The notes under the pieces: generated by a model | The model's database searches: none | Seen by the model: the letters and a program-made list of their open reading frames with translations, nothing else | What the model was told of the DNA's origin: nothing | Part shown: in pieces, positions 1 through 13,512 of the stretch | Position numbering within the stretch: the stretch's first letter is position 1 | Layout: every line of letters starts with the position of its first letter | Program-made: the position numbers and the translations under genes | Assembly (NCBI GenBank): GCA_002150815.3 | Contig: NDFF03000061.1 | Location: 292,976 to 356,975 of the forward strand | DNA: 64,000 nt | From: Grammothele lineata | Taxonomy: Eukaryota; Basidiomycota; Agaricomycetes; Polyporales; Polyporaceae | Reading direction: 5' to 3'

Positions 1-1146
1 CGGTTTAGCGGGTGTTTGATGAGTTGATACCACGGATACTTCGCATTCAGGACCAAGAATGTGACCCTTACATTGGACTTCCCTGAATAAAGCGGGGTTT
101 GGTGGTAAAAGCCAGACCTCCCTGAGTATACATCGTGCTGGCTTTATCCGGGCGGTTTACGATAGCTTGTCAGCAAACCGCGCTCGCCCAGAACGCTCCC
201 TATCGGTAAATTGCCGACCTATGCAGCACACTCTGAACGTCTCTCCACCCACGGCCCGAACGGTCCTCCATTGTTGCTTCTTGCGAACTGATAAGCTTGT
301 CACCTCTGACCAGCTTGACAAGCGACGACACTCGAGCTAGAAGTGGTCGGCGCTCAGCAACCATACAGTTGATCATAATGGCTGTCAAGAACCTTCCGTA
401 TGGGATTCCACCTCTTCCAATTGCCGTACGCTTCGCACTTTGCTACCTACATGTGAACAATCTCATCAAGCGGCGTCCGCCATCATCCTCACCTAAATCA
501 GCAACTGCATGTATCGACAAGGCACACCATGAAGTACAGCCATGTCTATTGTGGAAGGCAATGCATGATGAAGCATCTTGCCTACCAATACGGGACCGTA
601 GCGAGACGGAATGCCGGCCGTTCACCGCATGCCTCCTGCCACCGGGGACAGAGCGGGTGTCGACTCTGTGGCGTCGGACAGGTACGTACACCGTACGCAC
701 CACGGGGCATGTCCTCGCGGGACTGACGTTCTCTATCTCCGCCATGCGTTTCTCCCTGGCTTCAACTTTCAAGTTGATTGAGCTCTTTGCAATGGCGAGG
801 TCGAACGTCCCTGGCTATAGTTAGCCGCCCACAGCTATCTCGGTGCCGAAAGTTGCTAGCGCGGAGAACATGATGGGCAAGAACCATCAACCCGCCGGAC
901 GATACCGACCTACGACAACGCGTGATGCGTACACATGGCGACATGTACTTCGTAAGCTTCCACCAAGCTTCCACAAGGTCCAGGATCGAAAGGCAACTAC
1001 GTTACCCGCCGACAGAACCATGATAGTACCTTGGGCGGCTGATCCGCCGCCGTAGGCATTCCGGTGAGCATAAACCCCTCCGGAGTACGGCTGAAGGCAG
1101 ACGAGCCCCCTCCAGCCTTCCTTCGCACCCATCAGGTCTGTCCAGG
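1..1146. other. Left edge, no supportable gene
   Basis: I see no convincing gene here. Several overlapping open frames exist on both strands, the longest about 175 codons, but none shows a recognisable motif, a plausible set of splice sites or a frame that clearly dominates the others. The last 100-150 bases before 1147 are presumably the promoter and 5' untranslated leader of the S53 peptidase gene. Confidence 0.5.
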
Positions 1147-3470
1147 ATGTTGCTCGTTACTCGTCTGCTCGTGGCTATCGCCCTCGGCCTCGCTGCGTCT
1201 GCGTCCTCGCCGCAGCTCTCGCCCCGCGTGCAGCACGAGTCGCGTGCCTTCACGCCGCGCGGCTGGGCACCCGTCCGTCGCGCGGACGCGAGCACCATCC
1301 TCCCTCTCCGGATCGGCCTCACCCAGCCGAACCTCCGCTCGCTCGAGGAATACCTGATGGACATCGCCCACCCGGAGTCGCCCAACTATGGTGCGCACTG
1401 GACACCCGCGAAAGTCGCCCAGACGTTCCGTCCTACGGCGGAGGCGATCGACACCGTTCGTGCGTGGCTCGCGCAGAGCGGTGTTGCGCCCGAGCGCGTG
1501 CGCCTCAGCTCTGGCGGTGGCTGGATTAGTGCGGACGTGTCGGTCGCGGAGGCGGAGGGGCTGCTTGGCACGGAGTACTTCGTCTACGAGCACGAGAACG
1601 GCGCAGAGCAGGTTGCGTGCGAGCGGGCGTACCATCTCCCGGAGCACGTCTCGAAGCACGTTGACTTCGTGACCCCCACGCTGCACTTCGACGCGAAGAC
1701 GGGTCGCGGTAAGCCTGTCATGGAGAAGCGGTCGAGCTTCAAGGCGCACAACGTTGGCCAGCCCGGTTTCGGGCCCGTGTCGCCGAAGACCGACGGAACG
1801 ATCCAGGTATGTATTTTACCTAAAAACATTTTCGGGGCTATAGTTCACTATGTTTGGTAGGATCTCTTCGATGAGCTCGACGAGTGTGATGTGCACATCA
1901 CGCCGAATTGTCTCCGTGCACTGTACGACTTCGTCTACTTCCCTGTGGCGGCTAAGAAGAACTCCCTCGCCGTCGGTACGTACCTCGACATGGCATCCCG
2001 TAGTTACACTAACCGATAAAATATAGTCGAGTACACTCCTCAGGCATACGTTCCCTCGGATCTTGACCTGTTCTTCAAGAACTTCTCGAGCTCGCAAATC
2101 GGTCAACGCCCAGTCATGGCCAGCATCGATGGCGGTAAGCTCGGTCATTCGTTACTGAACGAAGGCGCTCAAGTGCTTACACTTGGTACCTAGGTACCAT
2201 TGATGTCGATGGCAGTGGCTTCGACTACAACGGCGAGTCCAACCTGGATTTGCAGTACGCCATGGCTCTAGTCGGCAAGTCGCAGAACGTCACTTTGTAC
2301 CAGGTCGGCGACACGGTTCAAGGTGCGAGCTTATCAAGTCAACGCATAGGGTACGTAATACTGATAAGCCAGTACTCCAGGCGCGTCTTTCAACAACTTC
2401 CTCGATGCGATCGACGGCTCCTTCTGCACGTACGAGGGCGGGGACGATCCTACCCAAGACGGCATTTACCCTGACCCCTACGGTGGCTACCAGGGTGCGT
2501 CTGTATAGCCGACCTGTTCTGTATAACGCTCACAGGACTCCAGGTGCGGAGGACTGCGGCACCTTTACTCCCGCTCATGTCATCTCTACTTCTTACTCGT
2601 ACGACGAGTGGGAGCTCACGCCCGCCTACATGGAGCGCCAGTGCAACGAGTATGCTAAGCTCGGACTCATGGGCGTCACCGTGCTCTATTCTTCTGGCGA
2701 CTATGGTGTCGGTGGCTACGGCGACACTTGCCTGGGCCCCGACGGCGTGCCCACGGACGACGGGAAGACTTTCGCGCCCTCGTTCCCTGGTGGCTGCCCG
2801 TACGTCACTTCCGTCGGCGCGACCCAGATCAACCCCGGCGCGAAGGTGACGGACCCGGAGAGCGCGTGCGCGCAGGTGATCTACTCCGGCGGCGGCTTCT
2901 CGAACGTGTTCCGCATGCCGAGCTACCAGAAGAGCGCGGTCGAGTCGTACCTTACCAAGTACCCGCCTTCGTACTCGACCGACCTCTGGAACGCAACCGG
3001 CTCGCGCGCGTACCCTGACCTGTCTGCGAACGGGTGCGTGTTATCCCCGCTGGCCCAACTTGATGGAGGCTAACAGTCACGCGTATTTGCAGTGCCAACT
3101 ACATCGTCGCCGTTCAGGGCGAGTTCTACCGCGTCTTCGGCACTTCTGCTTCTTCGCCCGTCATGGCCGCGATCCTATCCGCGATCAACGATGCCCGCCT
3201 TGCGATCGGCAAGAAGCCTATCGGGTTCATCAACCCTACTGTGCGTATCTCAACCTTCCTTCCGGCGTCCGTTAATGACGAGGCTGATCCCCGCGTGTCC
3301 GACAGATCTACTCAAACACGTTCAAGTATGCGTTCAACGATATCACCAACGGCACGAACCCCGGATGCGGCACCGAGGGCTTCGCCGCCCAGCCTGGCTG
3401 GGACCCTGTCACGGGCATGGGTACGCCCAACTTCCCCAAGTTGCTTGCCCTCTGGCTTCTGCTTCCTTGA
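1147..3470 (+). CDS. Secreted S53 peptidase (sedolisin / tripeptidyl-peptidase type)
   Basis: Eight exons (1147-1806, 1861-1975, 2027-2134, 2194-2322, 2381-2494, 2544-3033, 3093-3240, 3306-3470) encode 642 residues. Residues 1 to about 19 form a hydrophobic signal peptide. Roughly 30-200 are a pro-kumamolisin activation domain, cut off during maturation. The catalytic domain shows the S53 hallmarks: Glu309 and Asp313 in the motif GESNLD, a conserved Asp in SSGDYG, and the nucleophile Ser557 in FGTSASSP. S53 enzymes are acid-active serine-carboxyl peptidases, and fungal secreted members release tripeptides or act as endopeptidases on external protein. The start was chosen because it gives a clean signal peptide. 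The residues seen suggest an active enzyme. Substrate preference (aorsin-like or tripeptidyl-peptidase-like) cannot be decided from sequence alone. The 3' end converges on the PHD-finger gene. Confidence 0.93.
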
Positions 3471-3661
3471 GCCGTTGGATCAGTGGGATCAGTGAATGTG
3501 TACTATGGACCTTTTGTACAGTGGGCCTGTCCTGTACGATGAGATACCCCGTAAAATTGGACTTTGCGTCTTCATTTCACACGTTCTCACCCGCCGATGG
3601 CTGGTGATATGCATTCGGCGGACGCAACGGATTGGAGAAGGGGAAAATGATAGCGGTATAG

Positions 3662-5367
3662 TCACATATCAAGTCTATCCCCCAGACATAAGTTCACGCC
3701 TGCATTCTGTTTACGTCGCAGCGCCCTTCCCTTCAGCCGATGGGCCTGGGCCTTGCGCGGTCGCGAAGGCGTGTCATCATCTCCACCTTCCTGCTCTCGC
3801 AACCTAGCCTTCTTCTCCAAGATGTAGCCCAACTCATCAAGAGCCTCATTCGTCAACCTGTCGTCCCTTCCCGTCCAGAGAAGTTTCGTAACTGGCCGTG
3901 CAGGGATCGGCGCCCGAGGTGTGCGCGGACGGCTGCGAAACCGTGGAGCAACGCTGCCGTACATGTCGTCGATATTGTGTTCGTCTTCCTCTTCGTCGCC
4001 GTCGCCATTACCGCCTTCCTCGTTCTCACTCACACCAACGCCATCGAGCCCCGGGCTGAAGTCGTTCAGCTTCCTCTCAACGTCGTCCAAATCGCGTGAC
4101 GGACTGCGTATCGGGCTGACCGCGCGTGCCTTTCCCTTCCCCTTGTCACGACGCGGCACAGGGGGCGGCGAAGGCGACGAGTCCAACACCGCCACCCTCG
4201 TCTTGCGCGCGCGGCGTACAGTGCGGACGTAGTCTACGGTGGGCGGGGGCACGATGCGGCCCTGCTCGCGCATGCTCGTGATGAGCGCGCGGATGTCGTC
4301 TGAGGTGATCACGGCTGGCGGCGTGGGTTGGCGTGGGGCGGGCGCCACGCGTGGAGCAGCAGGAGGGTTGTGCGTATAGCGTAGACTTGGAGGAGCATTG
4401 GGCTGGGGAGCGGGAGCGGGTTGCGGGCGGGGAGGCAGGGGATGAGGAATTCGAGAGGCGGTGGGTATCTGAGGCGTTGGTTGACTATCTTGTCCGGGTC
4501 GTGGAAGGAGCTCATTTCGGGTAGAAGAGAGAGGCGTGATAGCGAATTTCGTCTTCCGCGGTGCGGTTGATTTCTGCGACTGAGAGATTTCGTCAGTAAG
4601 TGTACTGTTGTCTTGTCTTAGTAAACGTCCGAACCTGGAAGACTACGACGTTGGGATGGGGATGCAGGGCCTGAGCAGGTCCCGCCTCTGAGCGTGTCTG
4701 TGTCTGCGTGCCGATGGGACGTTCAGGTTGACTGGTAGCAACATGTTGCTGTAGCGCCGAGCTAGAGGCTGCGGGTATCTCATTCCCGGGTCGGGAAGAT
4801 AATGACTTTTCGGAAGAGGGCGGAGGAATCTCCGTGATATCATCATCGAGTATAATGATATCGTCGTCTACGGGAATCGCGGCATTGAGCGGGGCGTGAA
4901 CGATGCGTTTGGAGGACGACGCCGCGGTCTTTGGTATATCGGATACCTGTTTTGAAGTTCGCTCTGTTTGAGTCGTGGTCTTTGTTCCCGAAGGCTGACT
5001 CGGGGCTGCCACCGCTTTAGAAGCAGATGGTGTGGCGCTCGTGGTGGGCCCCTCGAGCCGTGGCCGTTTTGTACATCGTCGACATTGCCACGCGAAGCGA
5101 CCCGCTCCTCGTTTGCCTGCTGCATCGGCTGCGATCCGAGCCATTATTTCCTCCTCTGACACCGGAGGAATATGACAGACTAAAAATCAAACAATGGGTG
5201 ATGTTAAGGGGCATTAAAAGGGGTGGAAATAGTGGCAAACCGTGGTGCCAGAGACGTTCGCACTTCGCACATTGCAGAAGAAATCTCTGGGGACTGTTGT
5301 CAGACTTGCTGCATCTAGTACATTGCCCCTGAGGCATAATTGGAGCGCCCTGTGTAGAAGCCATCAT
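3662..5367 (-). CDS. PHD-finger protein with acidic, low-complexity tail
   Basis: Three exons on the minus strand (5241-5367, 4635-5179, 3662-4579) give 529 residues. The N-terminus holds a C4HC3 PHD finger split by the first intron: CTRC, then CAKC, then WHHVCHIPP across the splice, and WQCRRC after a spacer of about 28 residues. PHD fingers read histone H3 tails, so a chromatin role is inferred. The rest is Ser/Pro/Thr-rich. It contains an acidic run (VDDDIIILDDD), basic patches that could be nuclear signals (RRDKGKGKAR), and a more ordered C-terminal block near PVTKLLWTGRDDRLTNEALD that looks conserved, although I do not recognise it. The 3' end lies 191 bases from the convergent peptidase gene. 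No catalytic domain is visible, so it is probably a reader or adaptor. Confidence 0.75.
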
Positions 5368-6988
5368 GGCCTGTGCTGGGCGAAGTTCCGATCACCTAAA
5401 CAGAACGTTAAGTATTCAGTAAGACGTTAACATTCACTGTTTAGCAACTTGTATCCGAGCGGTCGTGAGTTGGATGGCTCGCCGGATGAAATTTGTCGGA
5501 GGGTACAACGGATGGAGATCTGAGAACGGTTGCTGCGGTACTGCCTTTCGCAAGAGATGGTCGAAATTAGTCGTGTAACACTGAAATCCTGCAAAAGAAG
5601 ATGGAAGCAGAGCATTAGGAAGATACGGTCCGCTACAGGCGCCGCTCTGCACGCATCGGACGCCTACTTGAGTAGCCGCAAGGCGCGTGCAAAACGCGCG
5701 ATGCGCGGTAGAATGCAAGTTGCACTATCTACGCCCAAGCATTTCCAGATCGGTTCAAGCTTCTCTAACTGGCCGCGCCGGCTCTATTCCGAGTCTCGGC
5801 TTCAAGCTTCAGGATAGTATGTAGAACTTTGAGCTTCGGCGCAGCATCAACTCGAGCGCCGGTCGCCAACCGCCACGCGTCAACATTGGGATTCCTTCCC
5901 AATGTTCACCACAAACTATCACTCATCTGCTCGACACGGACCTGCTTGACGATCCAATTTATCTCTGAGCGCTTGCCGTGAGCCTACATGTGTATTATGA
6001 AACTCTATCGATAAATTCCGCCTCAAGAAGGGTGCGGCGGCCCGATCTGCTGGAATCCTCGACGCGCTCGCTCGACTCATCGTACGTCCACAAGCCAAAC
6101 CAACAAACCACCGCGACTGGGGCTACCCTGGATTCCCACCGACACATAGAACCCTACGCCACGGGAAACTCAGAAGTTCCTTCTCAGGCTCGTCAACATC
6201 TCGAGGACATCTGCATGCGACTTATCAGCGTTCATATTGCCATCGACGCTTTTCCCAACCGTATTGCCCTCCTCCGCGTAATCTTGGAAGATCCCTACAT
6301 CGACCATTCCACTGACCCCACCCTCCTTCCTCTCTTTGATCTCCAGACGGTACTCCACAAGTACTCCATTGAACGGATGTGTCCTTCCGTTCCGGCCACT
6401 AAGTATCGTATGGGATACCGCACGTCATCCTCCTCTTGAGCAGTTCACAGTTTAGATTTGCCCACGTAGAGGTGACTAGGTCGACCCTTTATTTCGCGAG
6501 AAGCTATGTTCGTACATCAGGGCTAGGCTCGATTCGGACGCATGGACGTCTGAAGTCAATGGCGCGGCGCCTACTTAAGCTTGAGAGTTGGGGATAGTGG
6601 GGTGGGTTACATCGCGGAGTGAGAGGTGGCGGGCTTGCCGTAACTAGTAAACAATGTTCCAGGATCCATGTGTACGAGTATACATAGCATGATAGCAATA
6701 CGCAGGAGAGAGAGAGAAGGAGACCGTGGACTGAGGTAGTTCCATGTCGTTTTGGACGCGTACGCCAGCGTCGTGTGGGCAGATTATGAGGAGGCCTGTC
6801 AGTGCGGCTTCATCGTGACCAGAGGCTGCTAAAACACGAGCGTCTATATGTAGCGCGACGTCATAATTGCCGGGGACGCGCTCGCCGGAGAAGCACCACC
6901 AACTCGTCCGTCCTTAATCCACGTCCCCCACCGTCTCTTCCTCTCCTTCTATGCCCACCGGGTCCCTGCTGTAAAATACCGACGCTTT
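5368..6988. other. Intergenic region between PHD gene and phospholipase D
   Basis: About 1.6 kb without a gene I can defend. An open frame at 5978-6439 (+, 153 codons) contains a hydrophilic to mildly amphipathic stretch but no known motif, and no convincing flanking exons were found. A 94-codon frame at 5434-5718 (-) is equally unsupported. The region must hold the promoter of the PHD-finger gene, reading leftward from 5367, and that of the phospholipase D gene, reading rightward to 6989. A short purine-rich GA tract lies near 6705-6725. Confidence 0.4.
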
Positions 6989-9900
6989 ATGGCTACTCTT
7001 GCCAGGCCGCCCGAAGGCCTCTACGATATCGTCTCGCATGCCATCCACAACCGTCAACATGACCGGAGTGCCGAAAACGAGGAACACCCGTCCACACCCC
7101 CGCTCGCACAGCCTCCAGTCGTAAGGCCTAATGGCCGTATTCACGCATAGACATTAATTAACACTCTGTTTTGTATAGGACAATCCAGAAAGTTTCAATC
7201 GTAGCCACACCCGAGATACCGGCGAAGGGCAGGACGGTCAGGCGGATGGACAGCCCACAAAGGCAGACGGAAAGCGGCCTGAGGTGCGCCAACTTTACTC
7301 GCTCGCCGTATGCACTCTTACATGGATCTCCGTGCACTAGAAGAAGTTCGAGATTGGACGCGGAGATGCTTCACCCCCCTCGCCGAACTCTAGAATATCC
7401 TTCCCCGGATACGCGTCCGATGACCAGAAGCATAAGCCGCGCCGCGGCCTCTCCATCTCCACATACCGCTCCCCTGCGCCTGGAACGCCGCAACAACGTA
7501 CTGGCCCTCCCCGCTCCATCTCTTACAACTACTCTCTGTCCAGCGCGCATGGCCACACCTTTTCCCCCGCGCCCTCCAGACAGACCAGCTCCCAGATGGA
7601 GTCTCATGTTGATGAGGATCCTGACAGAGCCTTCGACTTCCCCCCTGCAACCTCGCCTTTCCGTGGCGCGTTAGAGTATGGGGATCCAGAGCAACGCCAA
7701 CGCGAGCGGTCACTCGCGGAGCGGAAGCACAAGAAGCGCGAGAGCTACTTTGACACGCCTTGGAATCCCATGAAGTGGATCACGGAGTCTCCCAGAGACA
7801 GTCCCGGCGAAGAACTCCCTCAGTTTGACTTCGGTCAAGGTCCGCGCACCGACGGCGGACATGAAGGTGCTGACGCGGACGGAGAGGCCCCCGCAGCTGG
7901 GCCCTCGGAGGGCTCTCCGGCGTCGGCTGTCCCCACGCGTTTACGCCAGGCACGTTCGATGCCGCACATGCAGAGCGAAAACCGCTCGCCAGTGACGCCG
8001 AAGTGGGGACGTCTACGCTCCTTGCTCCCTCATATCGCTGGACAGTCGAAGGCGCACCCAACGCCCTCGGCCGTCGCTCCTGCCAACGTGAATATCACGG
8101 ACGAGCTCATCACGGGTGGCCTCGCCACGCTTATGATGCGTCTGTGGATCGAGCGCGACGAAAAGGGGCATCGGAGAGTCCCTGCGCTGTTCCACCGATT
8201 GCGGATACGCGTCAGTGATAGTCTACATCCCATGCACGGCAACAAGGCGGTGTTCCGGATCGAATGTGAATATGCGAACGGCGCAGTGCGCTGGGTTGTT
8301 TATCGCCAGCTGCGCGAATTTCTCTCTCTCCACGGTCATTATACCATATCCAATGCGTATAATCGCAACCTCGACACATTGCCCGAATTCCCCATAACGA
8401 GTATGTGACGCCGTTTAATCGCTGATTCCAACTGTGACTCACGGGCATACAGGTCTTCCTTACTTCAAATGGTTGAAGGAGCGGAACGATGAAATCCGAC
8501 ATGCGGAATTTGCACGAATGCAACGAGAGACTCTCGAGAATTATCTCATCGGTCTCATTCGCGCTGTTGTGCGTGCTTTAATCATTCGCTATAACTGCTA
8601 TTGCTGATCTCACGCAGATGTTCCATCCGTCCGTGAACCGTTTAGCGGGGTTCTTGGAGTTCGGTGCTCTCACTATTGCCCTCGCGCAATCTGGCGGCGC
8701 GCAGTATAAGGCTGGATTCCTCTATCTTGAGGGCATTGCGCCTAAAGGCGCTTTCGCACGTCGTTCGGCCGGCTGGCGGGAAAAGAAGAAACAGCGCTGG
8801 TGTGCTGTCCGTGAGAGTTACCTTGTTGCGATGGAAGAGATGGGAGAGGTGAGTTTAATGGGCTTGCGACCGTGTGGCACGAAATAATGCCATCCTATAG
8901 CTCACAGTGTGGGACGTATTCCTAATCGACCAAGACTTTGCTATCGAGCGTCCGACGCGATACTATCGACAGGGCCTGAACCTCCTTCATATAGATGGCG
9001 AGGACAGCGACGACGATCATGAGGCTCCCGAATCTTCTACAAGAGGACGCGAGACTCACAAGTCTCAGTCTCTACTGCCTCCTACTCCCCGCAAACGGCT
9101 CGCTTCGACGGTCGGCTCCATCAAGAGCTCCATCACCAAAGTCCTGCATGTCGGCGGCTCCCCAAAGAAGCAACGCCAACGCTCCGCCCACACCCGCGCC
9201 AGCGGTTCGGTGAACAACCTCACAGCGGACGGCGTGCCCCGCCGGCGGTCGAGCGACTCCCGGGCGAGCATCGACTCGGCGAGCTCCGCGTCGAGCATGC
9301 CCTCGCGAGCGCTCACCCCGATGCTCGACCCGTCAACGAACACGAACCCGCTCGACAACCACGGGCACGACGACCACGAGCGCGACGGGCACGGGCAGGC
9401 GCGGCGTAGCGGTTCGCAGCACAAGAAGCGGAGCTCCAAGGACGTGTCGAAGCACGTGTTTTACGTCGTGAACTCGCAGACGCGTCTGAAGCTGTACGCG
9501 AAGAACGAGAGGCAGATGTTGCAGTGGATCGCGGCGCTGGAGCGCGTTGCACGTGAGAGTCATTATACGGGCAAGAACCGCTTCGACAGCTTCGCGCCGA
9601 TCAGGCTCAACGTTGCTGCGCAGTGGCTAGTGGATGGGGTAAGCAGTTATCGTAGTTCGATTGAGTGAATGGGTGGCTAATTGGGAGGGTTCATAGCGTG
9701 ACTATTTTTGGAACTTGTCGAGGGCGATCCTGCTCGCGCGGGAGACGATTCAAATCCACGATTGGTGGCTGTCACCGGGTTTGTGGATTTGCGCGTACCG
9801 GTGGTTCTTCCGCTGATTAGCATGCGCAGAATTGCTCTTACGTCGTCCTGGCAAGGACCGGTATCGTTTAGACCATCTATTGGAGAAGAAGGCGAAAGAA

Positions 9901-12900
9901 GGGGTCAAGATCTACGTCATCCTCTAGTATGTCTCTATCCTCTTTGTGCTCATGCGTGTATTAACGTCATCACAGTCAGGAGGTATCGAGTCGCACCACG
10001 CCTACAGACAGCAAGTAAGTATACCGTGCCCTCGAAGTGGGCAAGTCTGACGTAGAACCACAGCTATTCGAAACAACGCCTGTCCGCTCTCCATCCCAAC
10101 ATCATGGTCCAACGATCACCATCCCACTTCCAGACGGGCACCTTCTATTGGGCTCATGTACGCTCACCCAAATATCTGTGATCGCCGATGTTCTAACGTG
10201 CCTCATTGCAGCACGAGAAGCTTTGTGTAATTGACCAGGCGATTGCGTTCATGGGCGGCCTCGATCATTGCTTCGGACGGTATGAGCCCTTTGACTACAT
10301 CGCTTTCTTCGTCGCGCTGAAGGGTGTGATAGTTGGGACACGCCTCAGCATATACTCGTAGATGACCCCGAATTCGACACCTCTGAGCAGATCTGGCCAG
10401 GCAAGGACTACAGCAACCCTCGTATAAGTGACTTCCATACGCTAAACAGGCCGCACGACGACATGTACGATCGGTCGAAGGTGCCGCGGATGCCCTGGTG
10501 CGTTTAGGAGGACAAACAAGTGGAGGCTCTCTTGCTGATGAACTGTTCAATAGGCACGACGTCTCCATGCAAGTGGTAGGCCAACCTGCTCGCGATCTTG
10601 CGAGGCACTTCGTTCAGAGGTTAGTTATGACGTTGAGTTACTCCGACGTGAACTTACTCCATGATACCCAGGTGGAACCACTTGCTTCGGATTAAGGTAG
10701 GCCAGATTCCTATGAAGATGAAAAACATTATGCTGACATGTACACCTTAGAATCACTCACGGACAATGCCTTTCTTATTGCCACCGCCCGAGTTCAAGCC
10801 GGGCGAGCTGGCCGACATGGGCCTCACGGGCACGTGCGAGCTTCAGATCTGTCGCTCTGCCGGCCCCTGGTCTATGGGAACTCCCGATCGCGTTGAGCAT
10901 TCGATCCAGAACGCGTACCTCAAGGGTTCGTGGCACTCATGCCGTCAAATGATCGTTGCTAATGGTGCTGGTCTTCTAGCGATTCAACTCTCTGAACACT
11001 TCGTGTACATCGAGAACCAGTTCTTTATCACTTCGTGAGTTCCGCAGATCTCCTTCTGTGACGATTTCCTCACACATCCGCAGTACTGTGGTGAATGAAG
11101 TGAAGATCGAGAACCGGATCGGCGACGCGATCGTGCAGCGTATCATCCGTGCCCACCGCGAGCGTACTCCTTGGAAATGTTGTATCGTCATTCCACTCCT
11201 TCCCGGATTCTCTTTCCCCGTCGACCATAGCGATGCCAGTGCGGTCCGTACATCTCCACCCTTCTTGATTATGGGCTAGCTGACAATTTCGAGCAGATTC
11301 GTATCATTCTCGAGTGCCAGAACAGGACAATTTGTCGAGGGCCGAACTCCATCTTTGCGCGTTTACGAAAAGAAGGCATCGATGTACGTAACCTACATTG
11401 TTATTCATGCAACAGCAGCTCACTTTCGATTCAGCCCGACGATTACATCACCGTGTTTTCGTTGCGCAACTGGGGCAAGCTACGTGGAGAAGTCCTTACT
11501 ACGGAACAAGTGTATATTCACGGCAAGGTAGGCTATCAATGTCATACTCCGCTGATGCCCTACTGATCAAAAACCTCGCAGGTGTGCATTGTCGACGACC
11601 GTCTTGCTATCATCGGCAGTGCGAACATCAACGAGCGTTCTCAACGTGGAGACAGAGACTCCGAGATTGCCGCAATCATCCGAGACACGGACATGCTGGA
11701 CTGGTAAGCATACACCTTGACTCTGCCAGTGTGCCTGGTTGACGCGTATCCGTGAAGCACGATGGCGGGCAAGCCATTCAAAGTCGGCCGCTTTGCGCAT
11801 ACGCTCCGCGTCAGACTCATGAGGGAGCACATTGGCGTTGACGTAGACAGCTTGTACGAGGAGGACCTCATGGCCAACGAGCCAGCGCAGCAACCACACG
11901 AACAGGAGTATTGGGATCCCGAAGACGAACAACAGTATGGCGATGCTGGTATCACTCATATCAAGAAGCACAAGCAAGACTCCCCCGTCAGTAACCTGCT
12001 TCACGATACTGCTGAAGGCATGAAGCAAAGTACGTCACGTTACTCCTCCACAGATTCCCAATACTCATCCAATACAGTCATGAACGCGACTGGCGAGATT
12101 GGCTCAACTAAGACCGCCAAGGTTGCGCGCAAGGCCGGAATCAAGTCGCATGGCTTCAACGCCACCGCTGGTGACGTATATCTCGATGAGGAGCGCCAGA
12201 TGTATTCTCGGTCCGGTCAGAAAGAGCCGGGCTTCCCAAGTTCTGTTGTCCCAACGCTCGAGGAGAAGATCGTCTACGAGAAACGACCAAAGGAACGCAC
12301 ATCTGGTACACCAATCCACGAAGCATTGGAAGAAGATGACGGCCAAGGTAGCAAGACGCCTACTCAGAATGGCAACGCGCACTCTACTGAAGGTGGCAGC
12401 AATGAAGCGTCTGAGCCTAATGGACAGGCGAGTGGCAAACAGTCACCATCTAATAGCCACGCCCAAAATGGCTCTGCGAAGCTGCACGAACCTCCGCAGG
12501 CCCGGGTAGAGACGGGCGAGCTGTATGGTGCGCCGGCCGACGCGTCCGCCGATCCTCAACACGACGACCAGCCGCCACACGCACGGTCTGGCAAGCTCGA
12601 CGCGGACGAGGAGGAAGAGAAGGCACCTGGAGCCCGTGCTACTCTGCGGAAGCATTTAGCAGCGAAGCTTGGTAATAAGCAGTGGCAGATGCCGACGCCG
12701 ACGCCGCACGTAGATCCACACGGTTTTGAGGACCCGATAGCGGACTCGTTCTGGAAGGACGTCTGGGTAGCATCCGCCGTGCACAACGTGAGTCATGAAA
12801 GAATGTCTGCGTCATTCGATGGATGCTGAGGCGGTTTTTGCAGACTGAGATCTTCCGCAAAGTGTTCCATGCAATCCCAGACGATCTCGTTACGACGTGG

Positions 12901-13512
12901 AAGCAATACAAGGAGTTCGTCGTTCATCACGAACGGTTGAATAAGCCGGTACGTTGCGAAAGCCGTGCACGCTTTCTGTACGCGTCTGACTGTGTCGACA
13001 GCTTAAGGAGAACGACCCGTCCGACCCACCGTTGGCTCGCATGCCGTCGGAAGCTGCTGATCATGACGCACCGGGGCAGGCCAAGGTGGCTGAACACGGT
13101 ATGAACGCTTCCCAAGACGCGCTTGCTCGCGAGAAAGAACATGTGGATGATGAGGGCTCGCGCAATGCCCACACTCCTCTTCCTGAGAGTCCGACGCCCG
13201 TACCCGGCCAGAAGGACAAGCGTCCCCAGACCAAGGGACCGCAGCCGTTCACCCAAGCGGAGAGGGAGGAGATGGAGAGCCTCCTGCATGAGTTGCGCGG
13301 GCATCTTGGTAAGTGGCTCCTTGTCATATGCGTGAAGCATCATGAATACTAATCTATCGACAGTGCTATACCCGACGAGGTTTTTGGAGGGGGAGGATGT
13401 CGCCAACAACTTCTTATTCCCGTCTGATAGGTCAGCTATGATTGCTGCCTGCGTTCCATATCGTTTTCTGACCAACTGCGATAGACTACTGCCGCTACCC
13501 ATATACGACTGA
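6989..13512 (+). CDS. Phospholipase D, PX-PH type (Spo14/PLD1 family)
   Basis: Twenty-six exons give 1732 residues. The first three are 6989-7120, 7179-7283 and 7341-8400, and the last is 13485-13512. The enzyme hydrolyses phosphatidylcholine to phosphatidic acid and choline at membranes. Residues 1-330 are a Ser/Pro-rich leader, and about 330-490 are a PX phosphoinositide-binding domain. A PH domain follows, interrupted by a Ser/His-rich insertion of more than 100 residues. The catalytic half has both HKD motifs: HEKLCVIDQ starting at residue 899 and YIHGKVCIVDD with His1194, plus [11 protein letters not shown] and IYIEN-like elements (seen as VYIENQFF). The C-terminal 400 residues are acidic and low in complexity before a helical end. 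The upstream start at 6989 is preferred over Met at 7596 because two phase-0 introns join it cleanly and a stop precedes the third exon. One intron (12030-12077) is 48 bases with no in-frame stop. Confidence 0.93.

Noticed and set aside
297..824. 175-codon open frame at the left edge
   Set aside because: No motif, several competing frames of similar length on both strands, and no splice context. Not called as a gene.
5978..6439. 153-codon open frame upstream of phospholipase D
   Set aside because: It may be real, but there is no recognisable domain, no flanking exons and no start or splice evidence, so it is described only within the intergenic entry.
7596..7598. Met at 7596 as start of phospholipase D
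   Set aside because: The frame stays open upstream to a splice acceptor at 7340, and two more phase-0 exons with a good ATG at 6989 join cleanly, so 7596 is internal.
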